DNA of 64,000 bases from Haematococcus lacustris (lineage: Eukaryota > Chlorophyta > Chlorophyceae > Chlamydomonadales > Haematococcaceae). The notes under the pieces are model-generated. The model saw only the letters and a list, made by a program, of their open reading frames with translations, was not told the DNA's origin and searched no databases. The stretch is taken from positions 6,823,210 to 6,887,209 of the forward strand of contig JASKMD010000030.1 of the NCBI GenBank assembly GCA_030144725.1. The letters are read 5' to 3'. A program made the translations under genes and the position numbers. Below, in pieces: positions 1 through 15,610 of this stretch (position 1 is its first letter; each line of letters starts with the position of its first letter).

Positions 1-507
1 GAGGACACTGTGCAGCAGTGATTTTTTTGCGTAATACGTAACGATCAAAACCAAAAGCTTGTTTTTTAGGCCTGTATTTCGTTACCAAACGGACCCTTGC
101 GATGGCTGGCCTCTGCTGCTTCGTAACCGAAAAATGTCTTTTTGTGTAAAATATCTATATAAAAGCAATTGTTAGCATAAGAAAATGCTGCGATACTTGT
201 TTTTCGTTACCAGTCGGGGCCAACTGCGTGACCAGCCATGTGATGGTCCTGGACCCTTCGTGACCAGCATCAGCTTGGCTGTTTTGAAAACTGAAGCTGT
301 TTTGAAAACTGGTGGGCACACCTGCAGGCCCCGTCATGAGCCCCCTGCTTGCATGGTCAGGCCCCTCACCTCCTGCTGCTCCACCCACACTTCCCTGGAC
401 CCCCCCAGATCTGGCCCAGACCCCTCCTGCTGCTGCCGCCACTCGCCTCCCTGACCCACCCCCTGATCTGGCCCAGCCCCCGCCCTGCTGCTGCAGCCGT
501 CCCTCAC
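1..507. other. No gene start or end identified
   Basis: This stretch lies 3' of the last visible exon of the minus-strand PPR-like gene. It may be intron or 3' untranslated sequence of that gene. A short direct repeat (GTTTTGAAAACTG, near 280-312) is the only structure seen. I see no convincing exon. Confidence 0.4.
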
Positions 508-6330
<5,823 letters not shown>

Positions 6331-7068
6331 CCGCTGAGTGCAGCTGCTGCAGTTTGGCGGGCTAGTCTGCGAGCCATTAGTGGCGCCTCGGCGCCTCGGC
6401 CCTGGCGGTTAGACTGTGAGCCCGCACACCTCCTCTCAGCATGTCACCCTAAGTCATCTAGTTTGCACACCGTGTACTGGGTGTTACTGCGTCTGCTACC
6501 TCGCTGCCGCCACTGCTTTCGGGCATGCGCGGCGCGTCTCCGTCCGGTGCACCTCCAGCTGGCGGGCTTCGACTCATCACCGGCCCCTCTGTCCTGGGTT
6601 CACGGAGGGCGGTGGCAACGTGTGCAAGAGGCCAGCAGCTCATCACCGCCCCCAGCCCGTCAGTGTCAACTCACGAACTGCACGTCTGCACCGGCCAAGT
6701 GTGCAAGCGGCAGGGCTCCAAACAGGTACCTGTAGGCAAAGATTAGCACAGTCCTCAGCAAGTCAGCAGGAGCAGTATTGTCTAGATGCTTGAGCTACTT
6801 CCTGGTAGAGGGTGACGGACGCCCGCACCATCAACATAAGGCAGCAGCACAATGCACAGTGCTGTCCGTTTCATCTCCAGGCATGTTCCTGACTCAACAT
6901 TCCTACAGCTGCTTGTGAGGCTGCTGCTGACACACAAAGTGTGAAGGAGCATGAACAAGACCGGCTGTTGCCTAGGCCTGATCATGCTGCACTTGGTCTT
7001 GAAGTGTGACTACCCAGCTGTGCAAGCCTAAGGTGTGCCTGAGGTGTGCCTGAGGTGTGCCCTCCCAG
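6331..7068. promoter_or_regulatory. Divergent intergenic region between PPR-like and TPR genes
   Basis: The minus-strand PPR-like gene begins at about 6330 and the first plausible plus-strand exon of the TPR gene begins at about 7069, so both promoters should lie here. I see no clear TATA box or other element. ORFs in this stretch look like random open frames in GC-rich DNA. Confidence 0.3.
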
Positions 7069-10000
7069 GTGCTGAAGCTGCTGCAGGACCTTCACCTCCA
7101 GCCAGCAGTGGCAGTGGTGGAGTGCGGCTGTCTAGGTGCTGCCCCGTCCTGCTGTACACTGTCAGGGGTGTGGTGCTGGCTGCAGCCTCTGCTGGGCCCT
7201 ACTTGCGCTTCTTGCCCTTCATCGCGCTCTGTAGTCGACTTACATTGGCAACTATTGGCAAACAGGAAAAAGAAAACCAGGAGATCAGGACCTCTGCTGG
7301 AGCAGGGTAGACAGCACAGTTGTTCCCCCTACTATTACTACAGGGCAGGGGCTGTGTTATCTGTTGTCCGATCTGTTTGCATGCAGCAAGCATCCGGTAC
7401 CACTACGTGATTCACTACCCCAACTGTTTGCATGCAGCAAGCATCCGGTACCACTACGTGATTCACTACACACAGCCTCATAGCGAGCATCAAGCTGACC
7501 TGATGCTGGGCTGGGTTGCTTGACTGGCACCAGTTGTCTGCTGCCTGGCACACCCTAGGACAAGCCCAAGACGCACCCTGCTGCATGGCTCTGGCACATG
7601 CTAAGCTATTGTTGGTCACCCACACCTACAGCGTGCACTGCTGCTTGGGTCACATACACCCATGTGCCCAGTGCCTGCGCTGGTGCTGCAGGAGGCTGCG
7701 GCTCCGGGCCCAACATCATGCTGCTGCCTGAGGAGCAGCGCCTGTCCCATGTCAGCACCCCTAGTGACGCCCTGCAGGTTAGACGACATGGAGCACAGTG
7801 CTGCCATCATCACCATCACCATCACCATCACCATCACCATCACCATCACCATCACCATCACCATCACCATCACCATCACCATCACCATCACCATCACCAT
7901 CACCATCACCATCACCATCACCATCACCATCACCATCACCATCACCATCACCATCACCATCACCATCACCATCACCATCACCATCACCATCACCATCACC
8001 GTCACCGTCACCGTCACCGTCACCGTCACCGTCACCGTCACCGTCACCGTCACCGTCACCGTCACCATCACCATCACCATCACCATCACCGTCACCGTCA
8101 CCGTCACCATCACCGTCACCGTCACCATCACCATCACCATCACCATCACCACCACCACCACTACCACCACCATCACAACTACTATTATCACTACTACCAC
8201 CACCACCACCACCACCACCATCACATCAGCCGTAGGAACAGCAACAACACCTGCTGCTGCCTTCACTGCTGGTGCCGCTCCCGCCGCTGCCACCCATTGC
8301 TGGCCATCCTTCCACCACCTAGCTTGGGCTGGTCTGTGCCCTAAACCCATCTGCAACCTGCTCAGGCTCATGCGTGAGAGAATTGCAGGCAGGTGCAGTG
8401 ACAGCGCAGCAGTGAGTGAGGAGGCTAGTGCTCCCACCTCAGCTCAGGCTCTGGACACAGCCTGGGTTGCAGGGCATGCAGCAGGTCCCTAGCCGGACAC
8501 ACCCACCCATAAGGCTGCCAGCCTGCAGCCTGCTGGGCCCCGGGATCTCTGCCCAAGGCCACTGCTGCCACTGCTGCTGCTGACCATGCTGACCGTGCTG
8601 ACACTGCAAACCACTGCTGCTGCTGACCATGCTGACCGTGCTGACACTGCAAACCACTGCTGCTGCTGACCGTGTTGCTGCGCCACTGGCTGCCCCTGCA
8701 CCTTTGTGACAGGTCCTCCAAGCCTTCTGTGGCATCACTGCAGATGCTGACCTGCTGGAAGCCACCCAGGTAGCTGCATGGAAGCCGCAGTACACCATTG
8801 CTCTCCCACCCCTCTTCCCTCCTCCTGGCCCTGGCCCTGGCCCTGGCCCTGGCCCTGGCCCTGGCCCTGGCCCTGGCCCTGGCCCTGGCCCTGGCCCTGG
8901 CCCTGGCCCTGGCCCTGGCCCTGGCCCTGGCCCTGGCCCTGGCCCTGGCCCTGGCCCTGGCCCTGGCCCTGGCCCTGGCCCTGGCCCTGGCCCTGGCCCT
9001 GGCCTTGGCCCTGGCCCTGGCCCTGGCCCTGGCCCTGGCCCTGACTGGACACCTCGCAAACACTCCCACCCTCACCCTCACCTTGCACCCGGCTCGCACC
9101 CAGAGCTGTGCACACCTTGAGCTTGATCACCATTGCATGCCAGCAAGAGGTTCATCGTAGCACTGCTGCTGTGCCTGCAGCTGCGGCTCGCCGGCAACAG
9201 TGCGGCCCAGGAGGGAGACCTGGACCGCGCCATCCAGCTGTACTGCCAGGCATTGGAGCTGAGGCCGCCCTATGGGGCGCACCTCCTCCTCTGCAACCGT
9301 GCAGCTGCGCACCTCCAGCAAGGCAGGAAGCAGGAGGCGCTGCAGGACGCTCAGGCGGCGGTGGACCTTGCGCCACCTGACTTTGTGAACGTGAGTGAAG
9401 TGGTAAGGCCAGGAGCTGCCATGGTATCGGTAGCAGTGGTAGCGTTGCCATGGTGTTGTTGCAAATAGCAGTTACAGTAGTAGTACTGTATGGTTGCATG
9501 GGATGGAAACAAGCCACGCTGAATACAATCACAGGGTGGAGTGTGCTGCGCATGTGCCACCCCGTGTGCTTCTCCACACCTTCTTGTGCAATTGCGTATG
9601 TTCTGTGATATGTGCATGGTTCATGCCAAGGGCAAGGAGTACTGCGTAGCACAGTAGCATGTGTGCACTAGGCAATGCTGAAACTGTTGCTTATATCAGA
9701 GCATGTGTTTCATGCCAACATTGATCGCCCGACTCTCGCATGGGGGAAGGGGTAGGGAATCAGGTGTTGGTACCGGCTGTAGGTCGCAGTTACTCAGTTC
9801 GGGTTACAGACAACACAGCCCCTGCCCGTTACCCGTTAGTAGGGGAACAATGTGCTGCCCGTGTGCCAGCTGCTAGCATTGCAACAGGCACAACAAGAGT
9901 CCGCTGAAGCACAGCAGCCAGCCACCATCAGTGTGGTTTGCTATGCCATGTGCCTGACCTCAGTGCCATCCACCATGTGCGTGAAGTGCACTCTGTCTTA

Positions 10001-10260
10001 TGCACGAGCTCAGCTCCTATGGGACCTCAGCTAAGATGCAGCAAACCTGACAGGCAGTACGACTCTTCTCTGCCTGCTGCCGGCTGCTTGCCTTGCAGGG
10101 ATGGGTCCGCCTCATCGACTGCCAGTATGCCTGTGGTGACACTCAGGCTGCAATATCCACCTTGTCGAGGGCCCTAAAGGCCTGCCCAACCTTTGCAGGC
10201 ATAAGAGAGTACAAAGCCATTGTGCAGGCATTGGGGGTCAAAGGACGCCGCATTACATGA
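7069..10260 (+). CDS. TPR-domain protein, multi-exon
   Basis: The 3' half is firm. Exon 8713-8769 encodes VLQAFCGITADADLLEATQ, exon 9181-9390 (CAG acceptor, GTGAGT donor) encodes LRLAGNSAAQEGDLDRAIQ and a second helix pair, and exon 10099-10260 encodes GWVRLIDCQYACGDTQAAIS and ends at TGA 10258-10260. All three join in phase 0. Residue patterns (G-N at helix A, A-I-x-x-Y, N-R-A-A-A) match tetratricopeptide repeats, which act as protein-protein scaffolds, often with Hsp70/Hsp90 or in J-domain proteins. Upstream exons are less certain: 7692-7777 (GPNIMLLPEEQRL) and one starting at 7069 (VLKLLQDLHLQPAVAVVECG). Introns hold two large hexamer arrays. No specific orthologue is recognised. Confidence 0.65.
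7374..7470. repeat. Two tandem copies of a 52-bp sequence
   Basis: The segment starting CTGTTTGCATGCAGCAAGCA occurs twice with a 52-base offset, nearly identical. It lies in a probable intron of the TPR gene. Confidence 0.75.
7803..8232 (+). repeat. (CATCAC)n / (CGTCAC)n hexamer array
   Basis: A 430-base array of CACCAT hexamers has an internal block of CACCGT variants (about 8000-8060 and 8090-8130), then CACCAC and CTACCA variants. It reads as HHHH or ITIT in frames but lies between exons of the plus-strand TPR gene, so it is intronic. Confidence 0.95.
8580..8680. repeat. 45-bp tandem duplication rich in CTG
   Basis: Two copies of a 45-base unit containing CTGACCATGCTGACCGTGCT and AAACCACTGCTGCTGCTGAC follow one another, in an intron of the TPR gene. 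Confidence 0.7.
8823..9042 (+). repeat. (CCCTGG)n hexamer array, intronic
   Basis: About 36 hexamers CCCTGG with one CCTTGG variant near 9000 lie between the 8713-8769 and 9181-9390 exons of the plus-strand TPR gene. The C-rich strand is the sense strand. Confidence 0.95.
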
Positions 10261-10390
10261 CGAGCAGTAGCAGGGGATCATTGATGGTCAGGCTAACGTC
10301 ATGTATCAGTCACGCTTTTATATAGCTAGCAATGAAAGGAGGGAGCTTCTCATACATTAATCTAGTCATGTCTAAAGCTGGCCTATCAAT

Positions 10391-10395
10391 GTAAA
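10391..10395 (+). terminator. TGTAA polyadenylation signal of the TPR gene
   Basis: TGTAA, the usual green-algal poly(A) signal, lies 131 bases after the TPR gene stop at 10258-10260. Confidence 0.5.
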
Positions 10396-10615
10396 ACCTC
10401 TTCAAGGAGTAAAGCAGCGAACACTCCACACTGGATTTGTTTAGTTCACAGACACAGCACATAGTCGAAGTGCTTGCATAGCTATTGGCATTGGCGGGAC
10501 TTCTTTCATGGGTCAGTTTGGGTCAGTTGTATAGTTAACTCCATGTCAAACTGCGACCAAGTTGAACTGCGGTCAACACCATTGTCATCTACCGGTGTCT
10601 CTTGCCAGTTTCAAC

Positions 10616-10795
10616 ATGTCAGTCACGCACCCCGACGTTGCGATTGCTGTGGCGGTGCCATGCGGCATCTTCATGGCTACCATCCTCACGTCTGTGGCCT
10701 GGATGACAGTCATGCGCCTCCAGGCGGTCAAGGACAAGAAGCTGGCGAAAGAAGAAAAAGAAGCGAAAGCAGCTGCTCTGAAAGCAAGGCTCTGA
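10616..10795 (+). CDS. Small single-pass membrane protein, 59 residues
   Basis: An uninterrupted frame runs from ATG 10616 to TGA 10793-10795. The protein has a polar N terminus (MSVTHPD), one hydrophobic helix at about residues 8-32 (IAVAVPCGIFMATILTSVAW), and a strongly charged C-terminal helix rich in K, E and A (KDKKLAKEEKEAKAAALKAR). This is the topology of small accessory subunits of organellar respiratory or photosynthetic complexes, but I do not recognise the family. The frame stays open upstream only through a TTG codon, so ATG 10616 is the best start. A candidate TGTAA lies near 11300. The acceptor-like CTTGCCAG just before the ATG suggests a 5'UTR intron. Confidence 0.5.
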   Translation: MSVTHPDVAIAVAVPCGIFMATILTSVAWMTVMRLQAVKDKKLAKEEKEAKAAALKARL

Positions 10796-11500
10796 GCTCA
10801 TGAAGTGACAGGAGCGGGTCGCGCGTGGTTCGCACACAACACCGCGTACGCCCTTCAAGACTTGCATTTACTGCGCAGGACCAAATCACCAGTTATCAGC
10901 ACCAATTCACAGCTGGGATGTTTAGCAGCAGTAGACACCAGCTTGCATCGCTCTTTCAGTAGCAACGGCCTCAACATTAGTGTCATGAGCTTCCCCAGCT
11001 ATGTTGTGGGGCGCTGACTAGCAGCATATGCTGCTGTGCCTTTTGCAGTAGCATATAGATACATTTCAGTCAGCCTCAGTGACATGCACAAACATGTGTG
11101 TCAGAGTGCTGCGGGGTGATGTGGATGACGACCTGACCATGCATGCATCTGTCCCTTGGCATGAGTTATTACTGTTGTGCAAGCACTGAAACTGAGGGCT
11201 TACAACATCACATGCCAGGCTTGAGAGCTTCGAGCTGAGGCTTTGTTGTAGTGAACCTTTCAATGGGCGTGGCCCATTGCACTGATGGATGAAGTAGAAT
11301 GTAAGGACGCTCAAGCTTTTCTTCAACAGAACGAACACTGTTTGCTGGCAAGGTTCATAGCCCCAGGATCCACTATGTCGGCAGTAGTGTCCTTGAGCCT
11401 GTGGGAGCCAACCCCTTGAAGAACCCCTGACGGGAGGCCAGCAAGTTTGGCATGACAAGTATGCACTAATGTGAGCAAACACATCCTTCGCATGGCACAC
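10796..11500. other. Intergenic, no gene seen
   Basis: Open frames here lack domain-like sequence. The right end (11430-11563) matches the 3' flank of the Fanzor-like fragment at 13.4-13.5 kb (shared GGCATGACAA and ATGCACTAA motifs), suggesting another degraded tail of the same element family. Confidence 0.4.
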
Positions 11501-11607
11501 TCTATGGCGCAACAATAGGCTCATGCTGCTGGGCCTTGGGTGGTCGGTCTTGCAGACAGACAAAACTCATCCAGCTTCGGCTAACAACCTGTGCAAACCA
11601 CTAGGGC

Positions 11608-12530
11608 CTATGCATTGTTGCGGGCCCGACCACCAATGCCCCGCCGGTACTCTGCAGCCCGATGCAGCCGCTGCCTGCCCTTGGGCAGTGGGTCATTGAC
11701 CAGCTTGTAGCGCTGCTGGTACTCCTCGCCAACGAGGGGCAGAGCCTCCAAGACCTCATATCTGCACAGCTCCAGGGTGCGCTGCATGCTCTCCCCAATG
11801 CGATGGAAGTTCAGGCACCCGTTGGTGTCCCGGTCCAGCTACCTGCCCCATGGGGGGGCCTGCGGTTGTTGCACTGGGCCAGGTGCAGCAGGGGCGGGCT
11901 GGTCATGGGCAGGGGAAAGGGGAGGGTGGCAAGGGGGGCCTGGGCAGGGGGAGGGGGGTCCTGGGCAAGGGGGTCCTGGGCTGGGGAAGGTGGGTTGGGC
12001 GGCACCTCATGGCTCGGGAGCGACCGCCAGCCTAGAAGTCTAAACTTTTCTATCCTAGCATTCTAGGTTTTCGAGCCATTTTTTCTAGGTTTTTTCTAGG
12101 TCCCTCTTGCCTAAAATTCTATGCTCTTCTAGGAATCCGAGCCACCTAGAATTCTATGGGCGAACCCTACTCATGGCACCACTGTATGCACATACTTCCC
12201 ATGCCGCTGGCTTTTGGCTAGGCCACCAGCCGCTGGATGACCTGGCCTGCTGGAGGTACCCAGTCTGCGGGCCTAAGCCGGTCCCATGGCGGGTGTAGCT
12301 CACAAGGCTGGAGGGCATGCACGGCTAGAGGAGCTGACACGGCTGGTGCGGAACTCATCCACGATCACCAGCCTGTCAGGTCTGGCAAACGTGCTGGGCC
12401 TGCTAGGCTGCTCCACTACCTTCCGAAACCCCTCCTGCACCGCATTGGCCTGAAGCAGCCCTCTCTCCACCGCCACTCCCCTCTCCCGGTCGTAGTGTTG
12501 GCGTGACACTCACTTCATCCCCTCCACCAC
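11608..12530 (-). pseudogene. Fanzor/TnpB-like nuclease, decayed C-terminal part
   Basis: The minus strand carries two blocks of a RuvC-type nuclease of the TnpB/Fanzor superfamily, which in eukaryotes are RNA-guided DNA endonucleases of transposon origin. Exon 12300-12530 encodes QHYDRERGVAVERG and then RLVIVDEFRTSRVSS, the RuvC-II-like motif with its acidic residue. The 11608-11838 block encodes LDRDTNGCLNFHRIGE, the RuvC-III motif (D-x-N-x-x-x-N), and ends at TAG 11608-11610. Two stops break it. TGA 12510-12512 stands where the related copy at 23.9 kb has TGG, and TAG 11839-11841 stands where the copy at 13.7 kb has TGG. The exon starts directly after a CAG acceptor that ends a 0.5-kb satellite. 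Part of the middle (11850-12300) is not readable as protein. The element is almost certainly inactive. Confidence 0.65.
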
Positions 12531-12535
12531 CTGCA

Positions 12536-12955
12536 GGTCAGGTCAGGGTCAGGGTCAGGGTCAGGGTCAGGGTCAGGGTCAGGGTCAGGGTCAGGGTCAG
12601 GGTCAGGGTCAGGGTCAGGGTCAGGGTCAGGGTCAGGGTCAGGGTCAGGGTCAGGGTCAGGGTCAGGGTCGGGGTCGGGGTCAGGGTCGGGGTCAGGGTC
12701 AGGGTCAGGGTCAGGGTCAGGGTCAGGGTCAGGGTCAGGGTCAGGGTCGGGGTCGGGGTCAGGGTCGGGGTCAGGGTCAGGGTCAGGGTCAGGGTCAGGG
12801 TCAGGGTCAGGGTCAGGGTCAGGGTCAGGGTCAGGGTCAGGGTCAGGGTCAGGGTCAGGGTCAGGGTCAGGGTCAGGGTCAGGGTCAGGGTCAGGGTCAG
12901 GGTCAGGGTCAGGGTCAGGGTCAGGGTCAGGGTCAGGGTCAGGGTCAGGGTCAGG
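12536..12955 (-). repeat. (TGACCC)n hexamer array ending at a splice acceptor
   Basis: About 70 hexamers read GGGTCA on the plus strand, with two matching GGGTCG blocks (about 12665-12690 and 12745-12770) that imply an internal duplication of about 80 bases. On the sense strand of the Fanzor fragment the array finishes in CTGACCTGCAG, the intron acceptor. Confidence 0.95.
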
Positions 12956-13069
12956 CAAAGGGGCAGGCAAAGGGGCAGGCAAAGGGGCAGGCAAAGGGGC
13001 AGGCAAAGGGGCAAGGGCAGGGGCAGGCAAAGGGGCAGGCAAAGGGGCAGGGGCAGGGGCAGGGGCAAG
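12952..13069. repeat. 12-bp AGGCAAAGGGGC array
   Basis: Tandem AGGCAAAGGGGC units with GGGGCA interruptions directly abut the hexamer array and appear to belong to the same intron. Confidence 0.85.
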
Positions 13070-13177
13070 CATGAGGCCTGATGGCCAGCCTTGCAGGCAT
13101 GGGAGGCTTCCAGTGGCCCTGTTTTGTAGCCTGGGATGCTGTGTGGGCGGAAGGGTGGAGGGAGAGGCAGAGCAAAG

Positions 13178-13200
13178 ATAAGGGTAGGGTTAGGGTTAGG
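13178..13200. repeat. Short TTAGGG tract
   Basis: AGGGTAGGGTTAGGGTTAGG contains two to three TTAGGG-like units in an intergenic position. Confidence 0.7.
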
Positions 13201-13497
13201 GGGTACCCTTGACACTTGACACGCAGCTGGGTAGCAGCCCTCTTGTCCCTCACTAGGGCCTCCAGTTGAGCCGGATCAGAAGTACCTACTAGCAGCCACT
13301 AGCCGCCACTAGCAGCCACTAACTAGATCCGACTCAAACAGTGTTATTGGGCTGTGTGGAGTAAACCCAGTGCACATGGCACATGAGCCCGCCTACCACC
13401 TACACTATTGCCTGACCCGAGGGCTATGATGTAGAGTTGGCATGACAAAACATGCACTAATTGTAAGCTGATGACAGCTCAGATGGGGGGACGCACA

Positions 13498-14208
13498 CTA
13501 CTGTGCCTCAACAGGCTGCTGCTGCTGCTCCTGGGCCTTGGGGGGCTTGTCCATCAGCCGCTTGTAGCCCAGGCCAGGGTACTCCTTGCCCTTGGCTGGC
13601 AGAGCTCCCTGGTCTGGCCAGTAGCACAGCTCCAGCGGCCGCCACCTGCTCTCCCCAATGCGCTGCATGTTCAATGCTGCATTGCAGTCCCTGTCCAGCC
13701 ACCTGCCTGGCTGTGGTGCTGGCTTGGCTTTGGCAGCCTTGCCCTTGCCCTTGCCCTTGGTGGGCTCAGCTGCCGGCTTGCTGCGCTTGGCTGGAGGGGG
13801 AGTGCTGGGCCCTGGCTCTGAGGCTGCTGGCTGTGTGGCTGCCTGGCTGCTGCGTGGAGACTGTGCCTCTTGCCGCGCTTTGGCTGCCCTGGTGAGGGTA
13901 GGGTGTGGGGCTGCTGCCACCGCTCTAGCCACCGGCACACATGCACTGCATGGCGCATGCGGCAGGGCAGGGGCAGGGTGTCCTGCAGGGAGCCTTGCTT
14001 CTTCATGCCCAGTAGGCGACGGTGCTTGTTGGCCTCCTCTATCAGGTCCGCCACATGCCCCTTGTCCAGTGTGGCGGCCTTCAGCTCTGAGCTCTGGGCG
14101 TTGATGCCATACCCGCACGTCATCCTGATGAACAGCTGCGCCTCCTCCCCGCTCCAGCCCAGCTGGGCCCTGGCTGCCTTGGCGTACAGCTTGACAATGC
14201 GCTCTGCA
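13498..14208 (-). pseudogene. Fanzor/TnpB-like C-terminal fragment joined to an unknown ORF
   Basis: The 3' half encodes a Lys/Ala-rich basic stretch (TKGKGKGKAAKAKP) and then GRWLDRDCNAALNMQRIGES, the RuvC-III motif, and stops at TAG 13498-13500. The 5' half (14208 down to about 13960, after a CAG acceptor) reads in another frame as a helical, charged sequence (ERIVKLYAKAARAQLG, later CGYGINAQSSELKAATLDKG) that I do not recognise. An intron or frameshift must separate the two. RuvC-I and RuvC-II motifs are not seen, so this is a truncated copy. Its RuvC-III block is close to that at 11.6 kb and keeps the Trp lost there. Confidence 0.55.
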
Positions 14209-15110
14209 GGTCAGGTACAGGTCAGGTACAGGTCAGGTCAGGTCAGGTACAGGTCAGGTCAGGTCAGGTCAGGTCAGGTCAGGTCAGGTACAGGTCAGGT
14301 CAGGTACAGGTCAGGTCAGGTCAGGTACAGGTCAGGTACAGGTCAGGTCAGGTCAGGTCAGGTCAGGTCAGGTCAGGTCAGGTCAGGTCAGGTCAGGTCA
14401 GGTCAGGTCAGGTCAGGTCAGGTCAGGTCAGGTCAGGTCAGGTCAGGTCAGGTCAGGTCAGGTCAGGTCAGGTCAGGTCAGGTCAGGTCAGGTCAGGTCA
14501 GGTCAGGTCAGGTCAGGTCAGGTCAGGTCAGGTCAGGTCAGGTCAGGTCAGGTCAGGTCAGGTCAGGTCAGGTCAGGTCAGGTCAGGTCAGGTCAGGTCA
14601 GGTCAGGTCAGGTCAGGTCAGGTCAGGTCAGGTCAGGTCAGGTCAGGTCAGGTCAGGTCAGGTCAGGTCAGGTCAGGTCAGGTCAGGTCAGGTCAGGTCA
14701 GGTCAGGTCAGGTCAGGTCAGGTCAGGTCAGGTCAGGTCAGGTCAGGTCAGGTCAGGTCAGGTCAGGTCAGGTCAGGTCAGGTCAGGTCAGGTCAGGTCA
14801 GGTCAGGTCAGGTCAGGTCAGGTCAGGTCAGGTCAGGTCAGGTCAGGTCAGGTCAGGTCAGGTCAGGTCAGGTCAGGTCAGGTCAGGTCAGGTCAGGTCA
14901 GGTCAGGTCAGGTCAGGTCAGGTCAGGTCAGGTCAGGTCAGGTCAGGTCAGGTCAGGTCAGGTCAGGTCAGGTCAGGTCAGGTCAGGTCAGGTCAGGTCA
15001 GGTCAGGTCAGGTCAGGTCAGGTCAGGTCAGGTCAGGTCAGGTCAGGTCAGGTCAGGTCAGGTCAGGTCAGGTCAGGTCAGGTCAGGTCAGGTCAGGTCA
15101 GGTACAGGTC
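14208..15110 (-). repeat. (TGACC)n pentamer array, runs into the gap
   Basis: About 900 bases of AGGTC pentamers (TGACC on the minus strand) have TGTACC variants clustered at the left end (14215-14340) and once at the right end. It ends at a CAG acceptor on the minus strand at 14209 and is cut by the N gap at 15111, so its true length is unknown. Confidence 0.95.
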
Positions 15111-15610
15111 NNNNNNNNNNNNNNNNNNNNNNNNNNNNNNNNNNNNNNNNNNNNNNNNNNNNNNNNNNNNNNNNNNNNNNNNNNNNNNNNNNNNNNNNNN
15201 NNNNNNNNNNNNNNNNNNNNNNNNNNNNNNNNNNNNNNNNNNNNNNNNNNNNNNNNNNNNNNNNNNNNNNNNNNNNNNNNNNNNNNNNNNNNNNNNNNNN
15301 NNNNNNNNNNNNNNNNNNNNNNNNNNNNNNNNNNNNNNNNNNNNNNNNNNNNNNNNNNNNNNNNNNNNNNNNNNNNNNNNNNNNNNNNNNNNNNNNNNNN
15401 NNNNNNNNNNNNNNNNNNNNNNNNNNNNNNNNNNNNNNNNNNNNNNNNNNNNNNNNNNNNNNNNNNNNNNNNNNNNNNNNNNNNNNNNNNNNNNNNNNNN
15501 NNNNNNNNNNNNNNNNNNNNNNNNNNNNNNNNNNNNNNNNNNNNNNNNNNNNNNNNNNNNNNNNNNNNNNNNNNNNNNNNNNNNNNNNNNNNNNNNNNNN
15601 NNNNNNNNNN
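15111..15610. other. Assembly gap (500 N)
   Basis: The run of N separates the pentamer array from the LINE 3' fragment. The 3' end of LINE copy A is lost in it. Confidence 1.

Noticed and set aside
7598..8492. Poly-His and Ile-Thr frames
   Set aside because: Artefacts of the CACCAT array; adjoining exons of the TPR gene do not continue into it in phase.
11839..11841. TAG before LDRDTN read as an intron acceptor
   Set aside because: Possible, but the related copy has TGG at the same codon with continuous sequence around it, so a nonsense change is simpler.
12540..13070. Telomere assigned to the GGGTCA array
   Set aside because: The unit is not a known telomere repeat and the array is flanked by an exon on its acceptor side.
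13870..15110. Arg-Ser-Gly-Gln-Val repeat protein on the plus strand
   Set aside because: Translation of the AGGTC pentamer array running into the N gap.
15111..15610. X-containing protein segments across the N run
   Set aside because: They only reflect gap filling and carry no information.
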